From Symsagittifera roscoffensis (lineage: Eukaryota > Xenacoelomorpha > Acoela > Convolutidae), in contig NC_087064.1 of the NCBI RefSeq assembly GCF_963678635.1, positions 8,593,671-8,657,670 on the forward strand: a stretch of DNA of 64,000 nucleotides, read 5' to 3'. Positions 20,101 through 32,200 of the stretch are shown here, in pieces. The notes under the pieces are model-generated. The model ran no database searches, was not told the DNA's origin, and saw only the letters and a list, made by a program, of their open reading frames with translations. Positions within the stretch are counted from its first letter, which is position 1. Each line of letters starts with the position of its first letter. Position numbers and translations under genes: made by a program.

Positions 20101-23100
20101 TAATACTTGGTTTCTTTTCCAAACCGGACCTACTGCAGTTCCTGAAATCGGTTTGGTCCTCCTGACCTGATCTCTAATTGACCTTTTGTTGTTGTTGTTC
20201 CGACTCCCAACTGCTAATGTGGACTCTTGCTTTCATTTGATTGACGTTCAGGCAAAGTGATTTGTTCCTGCAGCTTTTTTTCGCGCTTTTTTTCTTTGCT
20301 CAAAATTCAAAGTTTTTTTTTTCAGTACTTCAGCTGCTGACGTTGTCTCAAATGTGAAAGTATCCTTTAGCATTGCAATCCCCATCTTTGAAATGCAAGT
20401 CTCCTGCTGTTTTGCTTCTCCGAGATCAGAACGCGGTAGAACCTGATGGTTCTAGTGTTAGTAGCTTCTACATTATTCTGTTAAAATCACAATGTCTTTT
20501 TGCCTATGGCTCCACGACAACTATTTGGACACATCCAGAATAGCCTCTTGCCCCGATTGTCCACGATCAAAATTTTTGGTTACCGCTGGCCTCAGTTGCT
20601 TGCTGACTGCTAAACGAAAGTCAACCGGAATGCCAGAATCTACCACTGCCATCTAGTTTCAAGGTGGAATGATAATTGAGCTCGGGAGCTTGAAGCCTTG
20701 ACGACTGTTGTTGCTTTGAACAACTCTGCGAAAACGATATAGCCACTTGTTTTTGGAAATCAACTCGGCAAACAAGCGCGACAGTTTTTTCGAAAAAAAA
20801 TAAATATATTTTCCTAACATTTTTTTGAAACAGATAAAATGTCCTTTGTTGTTTTTGGCTCTCCTAGTGATTTCATCCATTGCTTTGTGGAAATCTGCTG
20901 ACATGTCAGTTAGACTAAAAAAGTTTTCAGGGAGCATATACGGGCCTATTGCGCTCCGCTCAACTGTAATGAAATTGCAAATTGCACTGGTACGATGTTT
21001 CTGCATCCAATTTGAAACTACAATCTGGCTTATTGGTCCAACAATTCGTCTACTTCGAGATTTCGATATATATTTTTAAACTGCCTGTAAGTTGGTTTTG
21101 CTTAGCGTTAGTTTTATTGACTCGTCGTTTTCACTGTAATTACAATCAAGCAAGGAAGCAGTCTCTTTTAATTTTTCTAGACGCACCTTGTGACTTTCTG
21201 AGAGTACCATTTTGCTTATGTTAAACCTTTTCATGATTTTTTAAAAGATATTCTTCTTCCTTTTATGAGCGGGAAAAAATGAGTACTTTAATTTGTTATT
21301 AACCACATGCTTCGTTACTTTCCTTGACTACCAAACAGTTTTTGAATTTTCATATAAGAAAGCTGTTTCCAACCTTCTGACTGCTCACACAGAATCTTGT
21401 CAAACCTTGATATCTGTTTAGGAGCCGACTTCTCTGTAGTTCTGATTATCACTTTGAGATGCAAATCTAGACTCAGAGTTTGTCCAGTACCTTTTTTCTG
21501 TTAAATTAAAAGTTGCTTCTATCATTTCCCAGCCAGCTGAACAAATATCCCCTTTCCGGACTCCGTGCATCTTAATCAGCTATGTGTTACAATGGAAAAA
21601 TGCGCTTGAAAGTTCCACTTTTCAGCTGGATTGAATTCCACCCTGTTTCTTTTTCCGTTTTTGTTTTTTTGTTGCTCAATGCAGAAACAATTGTAGAAGT
21701 CCAGGTTCAACTTTCATGCTGATAATTTGTTGTCAAATTAACCAACATTTTCAACGATTTCATTAATTTATTTGTGGATTTTTTTGTAGTTTTTCTTTAC
21801 CACTAGACACTGTTTCTGATTTTTTTTTCGAAATGCGTCGTTATTGTTCATTATTCTCTGAACAAAATGTTCAGTTTATTTTGTTGGTGTGGTTCTTATC
21901 TTCATTGTTTTGAAGCCAACGCATGAATCAAAGTCTTGTATCCAAAAACACTCCTCGTCTGAAGTTTCTACCTCTTCTGTCTCTTTTGCTAAGTGATTTG
22001 GTTTTTTTTCGCAGTTCTTGCATATCTTTTCCGTAGCGGGGCAGTTTTTAGGCGCTTGCTTGACTAATTTCTACCACATTTAAACCACGGTTTCTTTTCC
22101 AAACCGGATCTTCTGCAGTTCCTGAAACCGGTTTGGTTCTCCTGACCTGATCTCTAATTGACCTTTTGTTGTTGTTGTTCCGACTCTCAACTGCTAATTT
22201 GGACTCTTGCGTTTATTTGGTTGGAGTTCAGGCAAAGTGACTTGTTCCTGCAGCTTCCGCATTTATGTTTTCAAGCGCAATTGCAGTTTTTTTGCCTTTG
22301 CTCAAAGTTCATAGCTTTTTTTAAGTGTTCAACTGGAGACATTTTCTCAAACTTAAAAGTATCTTGTAGCATTGCAATCCCCATCTTTGAAATAAAATTG
22401 TCTCTCGCTATTTTGCCTTCTAGTGCTCTGAGATCAGAACTCGTTAGAATCTGATAATTCTAGTGTTAGTACCAGTTCTGGTGCAGCTTCTACATTATTG
22501 TCTTAAAATCACAAAATCTTTTCGCGTAAGGCTGCACGAAGAATAATTGGTCACATCCAGCATAGCCTCTTGGCCAGGTTATCCACGATCAATTCTTTTG
22601 GTTATCGCTGGCTTCAGTTGCCAGTTGACTGCTAAACAACAGTCAACCAGAATGCAGTCATCTACCACTGCCATCTGGTTTCATAGTGGAATGATTTTTG
22701 CGTTCATGAGCTCGAAGCCTTGACGTTGTTGCTTTCGACAACATTGCGTAACCAGCCACTTATCTTTGGAAATCAACTCGATGCGACAACTCTTTCGAAA
22801 TAAATAAGATATTTGTTTCTACCACATTTTTGAAACGAATAAAAAGTTCTTCAAAAAGCAAAATCTGTTTTTGGCTCTGTTAATTATTTTGTCCATTGTA
22901 TTCTGGAACTCTGACCATACAACTTTGTGAGAGCATAAACGCTCCTGTTTTGGTTTCCACAATTGTGTTGAAATTGCACTAATACGCTGTTTCTGCAGCC
23001 AGTTTGAAAATACAATCTGACTTACCGGTCCAATAACTCGTCTACTTCGAGCTTTTGATACTTATTTTCAAATTGTGTGTAATTTGGTTTTGCTTAGTGT

Positions 23101-24665
23101 CAGTTTTTTTAATCATTTTTTTCACTGTGATCACAATCGGGCATGGAAATTTCTTGTATATTTTTCTAGACGTTCCTTGCGACCTTTTGAGAGTATCATT
23201 TTGTTGATGTTGAACCTTTTCGCGATTTTGTGTACATATTTTCCCTTTTTTGAGCGGTAAATAATGGATACTCTAATTTGGTATAAACAGTATGTTTTTC
23301 ACTTACCTCCACTATCAATCAATTCTTAAATTATTATATTAAATGTTGTTTCCAACCTTTTCGGCCGCTAACATAGTAGCTCTGTTTAGGAGCCAAGCCG
23401 ATTTCCCTGTAGTTCTGATCATCATTTTGATTTGCAAACTTCGACTCAGATTTTATCTAGTGATTTTTTGTGTTAAGTGATAGGTTGCTTCTAACACTTC
23501 CCAGCTCACTGAACGAATATCTCTTTTCGAGATTCCGTGTATCATAATCGGGAAAGTGTTACAATCGAAAAAAAGCACTGGTTACTTCAACTGTTCAGCT
23601 GGATTGATATTGGCCCGTTTTCTTTTTCCGTTTTTGTTTATTAGTTGCCCAACCTAGAAACAATTTAAGAATTCTAGGGTCAACAGTCATTATTATAATC
23701 CGATCGTGAAAACTATTCAACGTTTTCAACTATTTCATTACTTTATTGGTGGATCTGGTTTTGCTGTTGTTCAATCTTTTCTTGAACATGTAAGTATTTT
23801 CTTCCTTTTTTCTGGGTTGGACAAAATGATACGTTAATTTTGTGTTAATCACATGATTTTTTGACTCTCCTTGAGTATCAAACATTCCTCGATTTTTCAT
23901 TAAAAATGTAGTTTCCAACCTTTTGACTGCTCACACAGAAGAACGACAAACTTTGATCTCTGTTTAGGAGCCGGCTTCTGTGTAGTTTGGATCATCACTT
24001 CGATATGCAATTCCAAACCCACAATTCAACTAGTGCTACTGTCTGTTAAGTGAAAGGTGGCTTCTTACACTTCACTGCCAGCTGAAGAAGTGTCAGATTT
24101 GAAGGCTGCAGCTATCAGAAACGTTTGTTGGTTATAATCAATAACTGCTCTGGTAAGTTTCACTTTTCAGCTGAGTTGAGTTTCGTTCTTTTTGATTTTT
24201 CCGTTTCTGTCTCTTAGTTGCCCAATTCAGAAACCAATTTGCACTTTTAGTGTCAGCAGTCATGTTGATAATCCGATCGTCATTCCTAAGCAACGCATTG
24301 AACCATTTGCTTTTGTTTTCATTGTGGAGCTTGTTGTATGTAACTTTCTATTACTATTGGTTGATGATTCTGTTTTTTTATGGAGTTCGACCACACTGTT
24401 AGTTATGCTGTGTAAAATTTGTTCAATTTGTTTTGTTGATGTGGTTTGTATTTGTTTTGAACCCGTCGCTTGAATCAGGTTCTTGTATCAAGTTACCTTC
24501 CTGGTCCGCAATTTCTGCCTCTTTTGTGACTTTGCTAACTGGCCTTGGATGACACAATTTCGCAAAGTGATTTTGTTTTTTGGAGTTTTTACATGTCTTT
24601 ACCACAGCGGGGCATATTTCAGGCGCCGCCTGAAAAAAACTCCTCTACATCTATTGCACTGTTTT
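17172..24665 (-). repeat. Right part of the gag-fragment tandem array
   Basis: This continues the array interrupted by BEL-1. The first anchor recurs near 17283, 19441, 21421 and 23391, with a partial copy near 23967. The second recurs near 18442, 20422 and 22430. Knuckle-like stretches on the minus strand lie near 18040-18120, 20035-20110 and 22015-22090. The units around 19440-20100 and 21420-22080 are almost identical by eye, and about 18950-19330 nearly matches about 5640-6015. This points to recent duplication or gene conversion among otherwise decayed units. No intact protein is encoded. Confidence 0.8.
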
Positions 24666-25440
24666 CTCCAAGCTGGATCTACTGCTGTCCCTAACATCGG
24701 TTTGCCTCCTCTTGACCTGACTTCTAATATTTTTCTGTTGTTCTAGATCCAACTCCCAACTGCCAATTTTTTCTTCTGCTTTGTCTTGTTTGGCGTCCAT
24801 GCAGGGTGACTTGTTCCTGCAGTTGCTGTGTTTGTGTTTTGAAACGCAATTGTGATTGTTTTTGCTCTACTCGAACTCTACTCGTTTTTGCTCTACTCGT
24901 TTTTGCTTTTCAGTACTTCATCCGGCGACATTATCTCGTATATAAAGATAACCCGTAACAATGCAATCCGCATCTTTGAAATGAATAGGTCTCTCACTGG
25001 TTTGCTTTCTATGTTCCCAGTTCAGACTTTGCTGCTTGAGCAGGCAATGGAGCGTGAAATGATTCCAATGTTTGTTCTAACTTCTTCCCGTTGGATAGCA
25101 TTTAGTTTTCAAACTCATTCTTTTCACCCTTTCGGAAGCTTCTGTGGCCAACAGTGCAATTTCTTTGAAATGTTGTTTCAATATCTCAACATTAAGATTT
25201 TTTCATTCCCTCTATTTCCACTGCTACTAATAACTTTTATTCTAAATGCTTCTGTACCTCCTTTTAATAAATATTGTGGCCAATTGTTCGCCCTCTTTCA
25301 TTTTTTTCTCCATAATTCAGGACAACCTTTTCCTCTACCACCTTGTTTCTGAATTCCCTCACTTGCTCGCATCACGTTTTCGAGTTCTCTGGGTTTTTCT
25401 GCTCTTGGCAACGGTTTCTTTATGACTGGTTTTAGATCAT
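24423..25440 (-). pseudogene. Ty3/gypsy-like gag fragment with best-kept zinc knuckle
   Basis: At the right end of the array the minus strand reads CKNSKKQNHFAKLC (about 24560-24600). This has the exact spacing of a retroviral-type CX2CX4HX4C knuckle, with the second Cys changed to Ser. It is preceded by CPAVVKT and followed by RPVSKVTKEAEIADQEG. Upstream on the minus strand are gag-like pieces: RDLFISKMRIALL near 24980, and KPLPRAEKPRELENVMR near 25400. Stops and frameshifts separate them. Gag packages element RNA and the knuckle binds nucleic acid. This is the main basis for calling the whole array gypsy-like. Confidence 0.6.
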
Positions 25441-26839
25441 CCAGGAAGATTTCTGGGCTTACGTTTTCTTAAAAAGTCACGGCCATGAGAAACTGATCCA
25501 ACCATAATTTGATATCTTGTTCAACTGAATTTGCAAGTAAAATAAAAACCATAAGAAAAGAATCAAATACAGTATAAGATTTAAGTCATAGAAGGCGATG
25601 AAGTAGTTCAGATAAGAGACGTTTTCAGCAACCAATATAGAGCGTCACCGGTCTAAGGCCTCAAAAGTGACCTTATTTTTGTGATCACTCTTTGAACCCG
25701 AGTTATTGGTCAGATAAGGTGTAGGTGGCAAACAAAAATCTTGTAAGCTTTGTTTCTTCAGTTTTTGGATTCAGGAAAAAATACAGTGGCAAGCAACCGA
25801 GATACCCACATTCGGTAACCTAAGTTGAAAAATTCAAAAGAACGGCAACCTTTATTTCCCAATTTACGCTAGCTAGTCACTTGGCCATGCTGATTTGTTT
25901 TCGCATTTGACAAAATCAATCAAAACTCAAGAAGTCTTTCTCTGCAGTTGGATTTTTTCTTGAAAAAGTTCTGATACTCATTACAAACAACGCAACTCCA
26001 ATTTCGAGACAGTGCGAGCAACTCGAAAGAAAACCATATTGAATGCCGTTTGAATACGCAAGCGGACTTTCAGCTCCACCTCAGTAAACAAATTTTTATG
26101 AAACCGCTCACCTTTCCCATACTGCAGTAAGAGATTATGTCATATAAAAATACACAGCACAAACCTGTTCCAATGGCCTCGTTCGTTTTCAGAGCAACCA
26201 TTGTTTGTCGCTAATCTAGGCGGTGAAATATTTGTTGCATCCAGCTTAGACGAGCTGTATCACGTCAAATTAGTTTTTTCCCCCTTATTTTGAGAGGAAG
26301 AAACCCATTTTACAGGCCATATCGTGATTGCTCGTCAGAAATACTTACACACAGCTGCACAAAAGTCTTCTACTGAATCCTCACATTATTAAATGATCAA
26401 AAGTTTTCTCAACCCGCATTCTGCTTATTGGAGCCGTTTTTTGTCCGTCGTTTATCACGCTTGAGCAGTGAACCTTAAGAACTTGAGTTCCACTATGAAC
26501 CATTTTTGCTGGGAAATCATTCGTTTTTTTTAGCCGGTGGCGCTTCTTGATCTTTTCCATATGTCTGCATACCATCTCACAAGCTTACATCAACACAATC
26601 TGGAGTAGGTGGGGAAGAAGAAGATAGGTGGGGGCAATTTTCAAAAAAGTTCAAAGTGTCAATGAAGCACAAACACATGTCGGCCCAGAACACAAGTTCA
26701 CAGATCTTGATTGAGCCTTTGAGGATGGCGTACCGCTTGTTTTCATCTGTATGCGCAACTCTTAATGACAAAGAAGCAAATGCTCTCTCTCTGCATGAAT
26801 AGATTTAACTAGACCTCTTTTCTTTTTAAAATCGCTCTT
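25441..26839. other. Intergenic, no feature recognised
   Basis: This is unique-looking AT-rich DNA between the array and the inverted repeat. The short open frames have no recognisable motif or consistent splice sites. No RNA gene was seen. Confidence 0.5.
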
Positions 26840-27364
26840 GTTTTTGTTCCGACTTTCGATACGAAAGTAACGGAATATTTGTGCTCGGGGTGGTTTTTTT
26901 TTCTTCGGACAAATTTCGACTTTTTAACTAGCCATTTTTGACGGAATTTTTTACATCATTCAATGGGTATTGTTGTCTTCAGCTCAAGTTTGAAAAGATA
27001 TATTACCTGTGATCATTTTTTGTAAAGTTACCGGGATTTAAAGATTGCCATTTTGGCCAATTTTGGACAACTAACGCGCAATAAATTTAGCGCTATTAAC
27101 GCGTAAGCGGAGAGTTAATCCCTCTTAGAAATCGTTCCAAATTGGTTGAAAGAAGCTTATTTGCCTTAATTGATTTGTTACAAGCAGCAAAATCTATCCT
27201 TTTATACTTTTAATGGCGTGTGGGGGGATGATTTTCATTACAAAACTCAAATTTTGGAAAAAAAAGTTTAATTTTGATTTATTTCATTTTTTAAGGTTAT
27301 TAGTGCTCCATAAACCTCAAAAGACAGTCGGAACATTCAGGGCTTCGCCCTGATACGAGCAGTC
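26840..27364 (+). repeat. Dispersed ~530-bp repeat, copy A (inverted relative to 56226-56769)
   Basis: It begins tttttgttccgac and ends tgatacgagcagtc. The reverse complement matches 56226-56769 along its whole length with moderate divergence and small indels. It contains a perfect short palindrome (actttcgatacgaaagt), the segment ttaacgcgtaagcgg, and a gggcttcgccc hairpin near its end. No coding potential or terminal inverted repeats were found. It may be a non-autonomous element of unknown class. Confidence 0.75.
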
Positions 27365-29288
27365 TTCTTCTCTTTGTGCCCAAGAATTTCCCCACTCGAA
27401 CTATTAGTCCGCATATAAACTTGAAAAATAATGCCACCAAATATACGTACATCAAAGCAAAATTTGATAGAAGACTGTGACGTAGAGGCAAAAGCAACTG
27501 CGCTTAGACAAAAATTAGAACGATTCGGTCTGTTGCGCTCGGTTTTGTACTAATCCTGAGTTACGATTCGGTCGGTTTGAAATACAGTCGGCCTGGTGCC
27601 CGGTTTCCACATTTGTTTTATGTTTTCATGCAGCAAAGAAAAAGTTCGATCATTTGTGTCAAAAGCGCGTAGCTGATGACTTCTTTTTGGTCTATTGCGG
27701 AAAAACTGTGTCTGCAAGTCTGCTTCAACATAACTTTGATTGATGATCTCCAGCTATCTTAAGCTCAGATGAACTATCCGCTTTAATATAGCTGAAAGTC
27801 TCCTAAATTTTTTTCGGCTTAGCGCTTTCTTATGAAAAGTTCATTGAACATTTAGTTTGTAGAAACAAGTTTTTTTGTTAAACTGAAGACAATTTTTTAA
27901 GATTAAGCTTAAAACTGGAAAAGATTCTCTTTGTTTGCTCAAAAAAATTTGGCGCAGTTTTGTAACAGTTTGGCGCAGGCATATGTTTTTTCATCTTCAG
28001 TTTTTATATTCGCAACAGGACATTTTTTAAACAAATACTGATAAATCCAAATAGTACGCTTTATTTGACGGATATGAATGACTCTGAAAACTCACAGAAA
28101 AACTAACAAGGAAAAAATCAGAATTTATTGAATTGAGTGTTATACGATCATGATATTTTTTGTTCAAGTTTCTTAATTGTTCTTTCTAGCAGAAATTTGG
28201 ATTCAGTGATTAATTTTCGCGTGAGTAATTTTTTTCTGAATTTTAGGACTCATAGCAACAAATTACTTTTGATGATGAGTTCTGTTACTTTTGCAATTGG
28301 TGAATAATAAACTTGGCAAACACTAAAATTTACTAAGTTTGGACTGTTCTCATCACCCTAATTAAATTTTTATGAGAATTCGTTATGGGCGACAATTCGT
28401 CTACTGTCGAATGTGAGCGCAGCGGAGCGAAGTGGAGCAAGCATTATTCGCTTCACTTGTTACGAAATGTCGCCTGTTACGAATCGTCTCCTGTTATGAA
28501 CTGTCGTACGAATCGTCGCTTGTTGCAAATCGTAGCCGGTTAAGAATCGTTGTCTGTGACCAATTTTTCTTCTATTGAAAATTTTATACACCAATAAAAA
28601 TTGTGACCAGAAAAGGAATAATTTCAAATCGGGCATCATCAACGTGTTTCTAACCTTTGCTTTGGTGATTTTTGTTACTGCAAAGCGTTTCGAATAATTT
28701 TAAACTCATTTTGAGATCTTGTTTCCACTGGTTGTAAAGTTCCTACCCCAAAGTTTCGCGATTTCAGGTTTTTATTATTTCTAGAGATTCCTTGAACATT
28801 TGGTCAATTTAAACTTTTTATTGTGGTGGTACACGCAAAGGTGGATCCAGGATATTCGAAAACGTTTTCGGCTTCTTCTAGGTTGACCAAATTGATTTTG
28901 CGAGTTCTCCAAAATCCCTATACATACCTTATTTTGACCAAATTTTCCGCAACGAAATCAAAAGTTTGAAAGTACCGGTCAAAACTATCTTTTTAAGGCA
29001 CTTTTTGGAAGAGTTGACCAAAAACTGCTCGGTCCTCCTAAAAATTTGTATATATAGGCGCCTGTTGACAAAATTTAGGGTCGGTTGGCCAAAAATGGAT
29101 CATTTAAAATAATATCAAAAATTGACCATTTGGTTGGCCATGGGCTCGAATCCCAAACTCGTAAAAACTAAAAAGCACAAGCTGTTTCTGAAATTTTTAT
29201 GTACGTAACTTTTTTTTATTGGACCCAATTAATTTTTTAGAACCAAACTGTCATACTTAAATCATTGCGGTTATTATTTTAGCCGGAC
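27365..29288. other. Upstream region of GH27 gene 1, with minisatellite
   Basis: No gene was recognised. 28460-28557 is a degenerate minisatellite of about six 16-17-bp units (TTACGAATCGTCGCCTG-like), preceded by a gagcgcagcggagcgaag motif. About 28836-29110 starts caaaggtggatccagg and resembles the hAT-type MITE family described below, but no clear right end was found. The promoter of the gene must lie here, but no definite core element is visible. Confidence 0.45.
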
Positions 29289-32200
29289 ATGAATCTTGGT
29301 TATCTACTTTTTGTTCAGCTGATTGTTCAACTAGTCCTTAGTGAGGATAATGGACTGGGACTGACTCCGGCTATGGGTTTCATGAACTGGCAGAGATTCA
29401 GGTAATCTTACTTTATAATAATAAATCATGAATTAACACGATTAAAATTGATTAACACGTTTTTAAGGCAAAAAGTATCGTTTAACTCGCAGTGGAGTTT
29501 CAAGGATAAACATCGGTTAGATTGCCTTTTCTTTGTCAATCTGTACAAAATTGCCCAAAATGTTTTTATATTTCTTTTAAAATGGATAATAATGATAATA
29601 TTTTTCTGAGCAACAAAATCTTTTTTAATCGATTATAATGGATTATAATAGATTTTTGAGTTTTGATTGATTAAAGTCCCGTAAAAATCCATTCTCATGG
29701 TTAGATGGCCACGAAAACTGATTGTATGGGTTAAAATTTTTGCGGATACAGTCCATTGTAATCATTTTTCCCATACAACTCAATAGCGCAAAAGTTAGGC
29801 CAGAAAATTACAACCGGCGTCAGGACAAAAGATTTTTTGGTATGTAACAGCTAAGAACGCCCATTTGATTTCGTTCTTAACGTGCAAAAAAATCAAAATT
29901 CCATGCACGGAATTTTTATTTTGCAACTTTCCCCTTAATTTTATGCCATCGTGAAGTTTATTAACAAAAATCTGAAAATCTGCTTGCAAAATTTTGAAAA
30001 ACAATCGCTGAAAAAAGTGATATGAAATCTGGTATTTCACAATACCGATCTTACTTATGATTTTAGTCAATTACCAAAAAAAATTTTTTTTTTTGTGTTC
30101 GAAGTTGTTGTATTGGAAGATTGGAGCGGAACTACACTCCTGGATAGGAGACGTTGTTTAAGCATCGTTCGTTTTGAAAATCAATTTGACCGTAATAGAT
30201 GTTTTGTTAAGATCAAAATGTTCTTGACATTTTGTTTTATTAAAATGTGTTGTTAAAGCAATTTTCCGAGTTTAAGAAATTTATATTGCTCAGAAACACA
30301 GTAGTAAAATTCTGTATAGTTTCGACTTAAAGTCTCATCAAAAACGGTTGTTTTCTTAATAGCTGTCGTTTGAATAATTGGACACTGTCGTATGTAAACG
30401 AACTATGTAGCCTAAAAAATTGTGTGCAAAAAATACAATTTTTTCTGGTGTTCAAATTACTCGTAGTAAGCTTTACTTTAATAACTAGCAGTTTACTGTT
30501 AAGCAGGGGCGGATCTAGGATTTTCTCGAGGGGGTGCGGATTTTCAAAAAAAAATGTAAATTCTGTCGACCTTTTTTTTTAGGTCGAGCAAATTGATTCC
30601 AAGCGCTAAAAAAAGACCTTGTTTTGGCTAATTGTCTGCACCGCAGGCAAAATTTAAAAAAAAACGGGCCAAAAAAGTTACGTTTTTTCAGCGCGCGCTC
30701 CCCCCTCAAATTTATTATATATTGGCGCCTTAAGCGCCTTTATAAAATTTTTAGGGTCCGTCACAAAAAATTGGATATCTCAAAATAGTACAAAGGGGGA
30801 CCCCCCTTCCCCTAAATCTGCCGCTGCTGTTAAGTGATTAGTTACTTATTGAAGTAAATCCTCTCAACCCTTGTAGGGGGCGTAACAAGAACCTAGCTTC
30901 ATTTTGTAACAATTTTGAGCTCGTTTTTGAGCTCCGGTAATCCAAAAAATTTTTGATATGAGTTAAAGCCAACGCAACATTTGGACCTTAACTTAAATGC
31001 ACGTAGCTTTTTTAGTTGTTTTCAGCGCGTTTTTGTAGATGTCAGACGGACTGTACAAATTTCCCTGACGAATGCCTGCACGAGAATTTGTTCAAATCAA
31101 TCGCGGATGCAATGGTCTCTTTGGGTTTGAGAGACGCAGGGTACACTTATGTTGCGATTGATGACTGCTGGCTGATGAAGAGAAGAAGTGAAGATGGCCT
31201 CTTGGAAGCGGATCCTAAGTTATTTCCCAGTGGTATAAAAAGCTTGGCGGATTACATGCACAAAAAGGGACTCAAATTAGGTTTGAAATTTGTACCGATC
31301 GGATAGAATTAAACCGACCGGATAGAATTAAACCGATTTTGGATAGAATTAAACCGACCAGCTTTTACTATTCCAACCACTACTAAATTGAAAGTTGGAT
31401 TTTGTAAATTGAGACTTACTTTTGGCTTGTTTTGATGATTATCTTCACAAATTGTTTTTTTTTATACATCTATAAACCCATACATTCACACACTTTTACC
31501 CTACCCCCTCACACTTTCCTCAAAAATTTTAATTCGATTATATTTCATTAAAAATTCATTATAATAAATCATAAGATGCTTAACAGGTTGAAAATTTATT
31601 ACCAAAACTGGCAACAATTTTTGCGTTACTCAGTTTTCGGTCTACTCCAACTCTATACCTATACACCATTTATAAAAAAAATTGGCAGAACAATCCTCAC
31701 TTATTTAACATCTTTCCCCTGTTTTTAACACCCCTTTCACTTACCAATCCCCAAAGTTACCCCATCTCCCTTACGCACACACATCCCATATTTGGGTGGG
31801 AGTAAAGCAGCTACAAAATAATTCAGCCAACATTGCAGAGGAACGAGGAATAATCAATATTTATTAAAGCAATTACGTAAGAGTTTCAAAAATATGACAG
31901 TTTTCAACAAAAAAGGCGCAATTTACAGTAAACAGTATTTTTCTAACCAGAAAAAGAGTTAAACTTTTTTGTACTATTTTCAGATCTCTATTTTTGACTG
32001 ACGGATCCTACATTTTGTTTAGGGCGTCTTGAGGGGGAAGCGCGCTCCGAAAAAATGAAAATGCGATTTTTTTTGGTAAAAACTTTCCAAACTGCTCAAA
32101 ACGCCTTTTTTTGGCCCGTTTTTTTTCCAAAATTTCATCTGCGGAGCGGAAAGTTTGGTCAATATAGGGTTTTTTATTGATTTGTGAGGCCATGCAAAAT

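Noticed and set aside
24852..25352. 166-codon plus-strand open frame
   Set aside because: It is rich in Phe/Leu/Ser from T-rich DNA, starts without ATG, and lies antisense to the gag-like fragment.
27301..28557. CRISPR-like short repeats
   Set aside because: The 17-bp units are directly adjacent and degenerate, with no spacers. This is a minisatellite in an animal genome.
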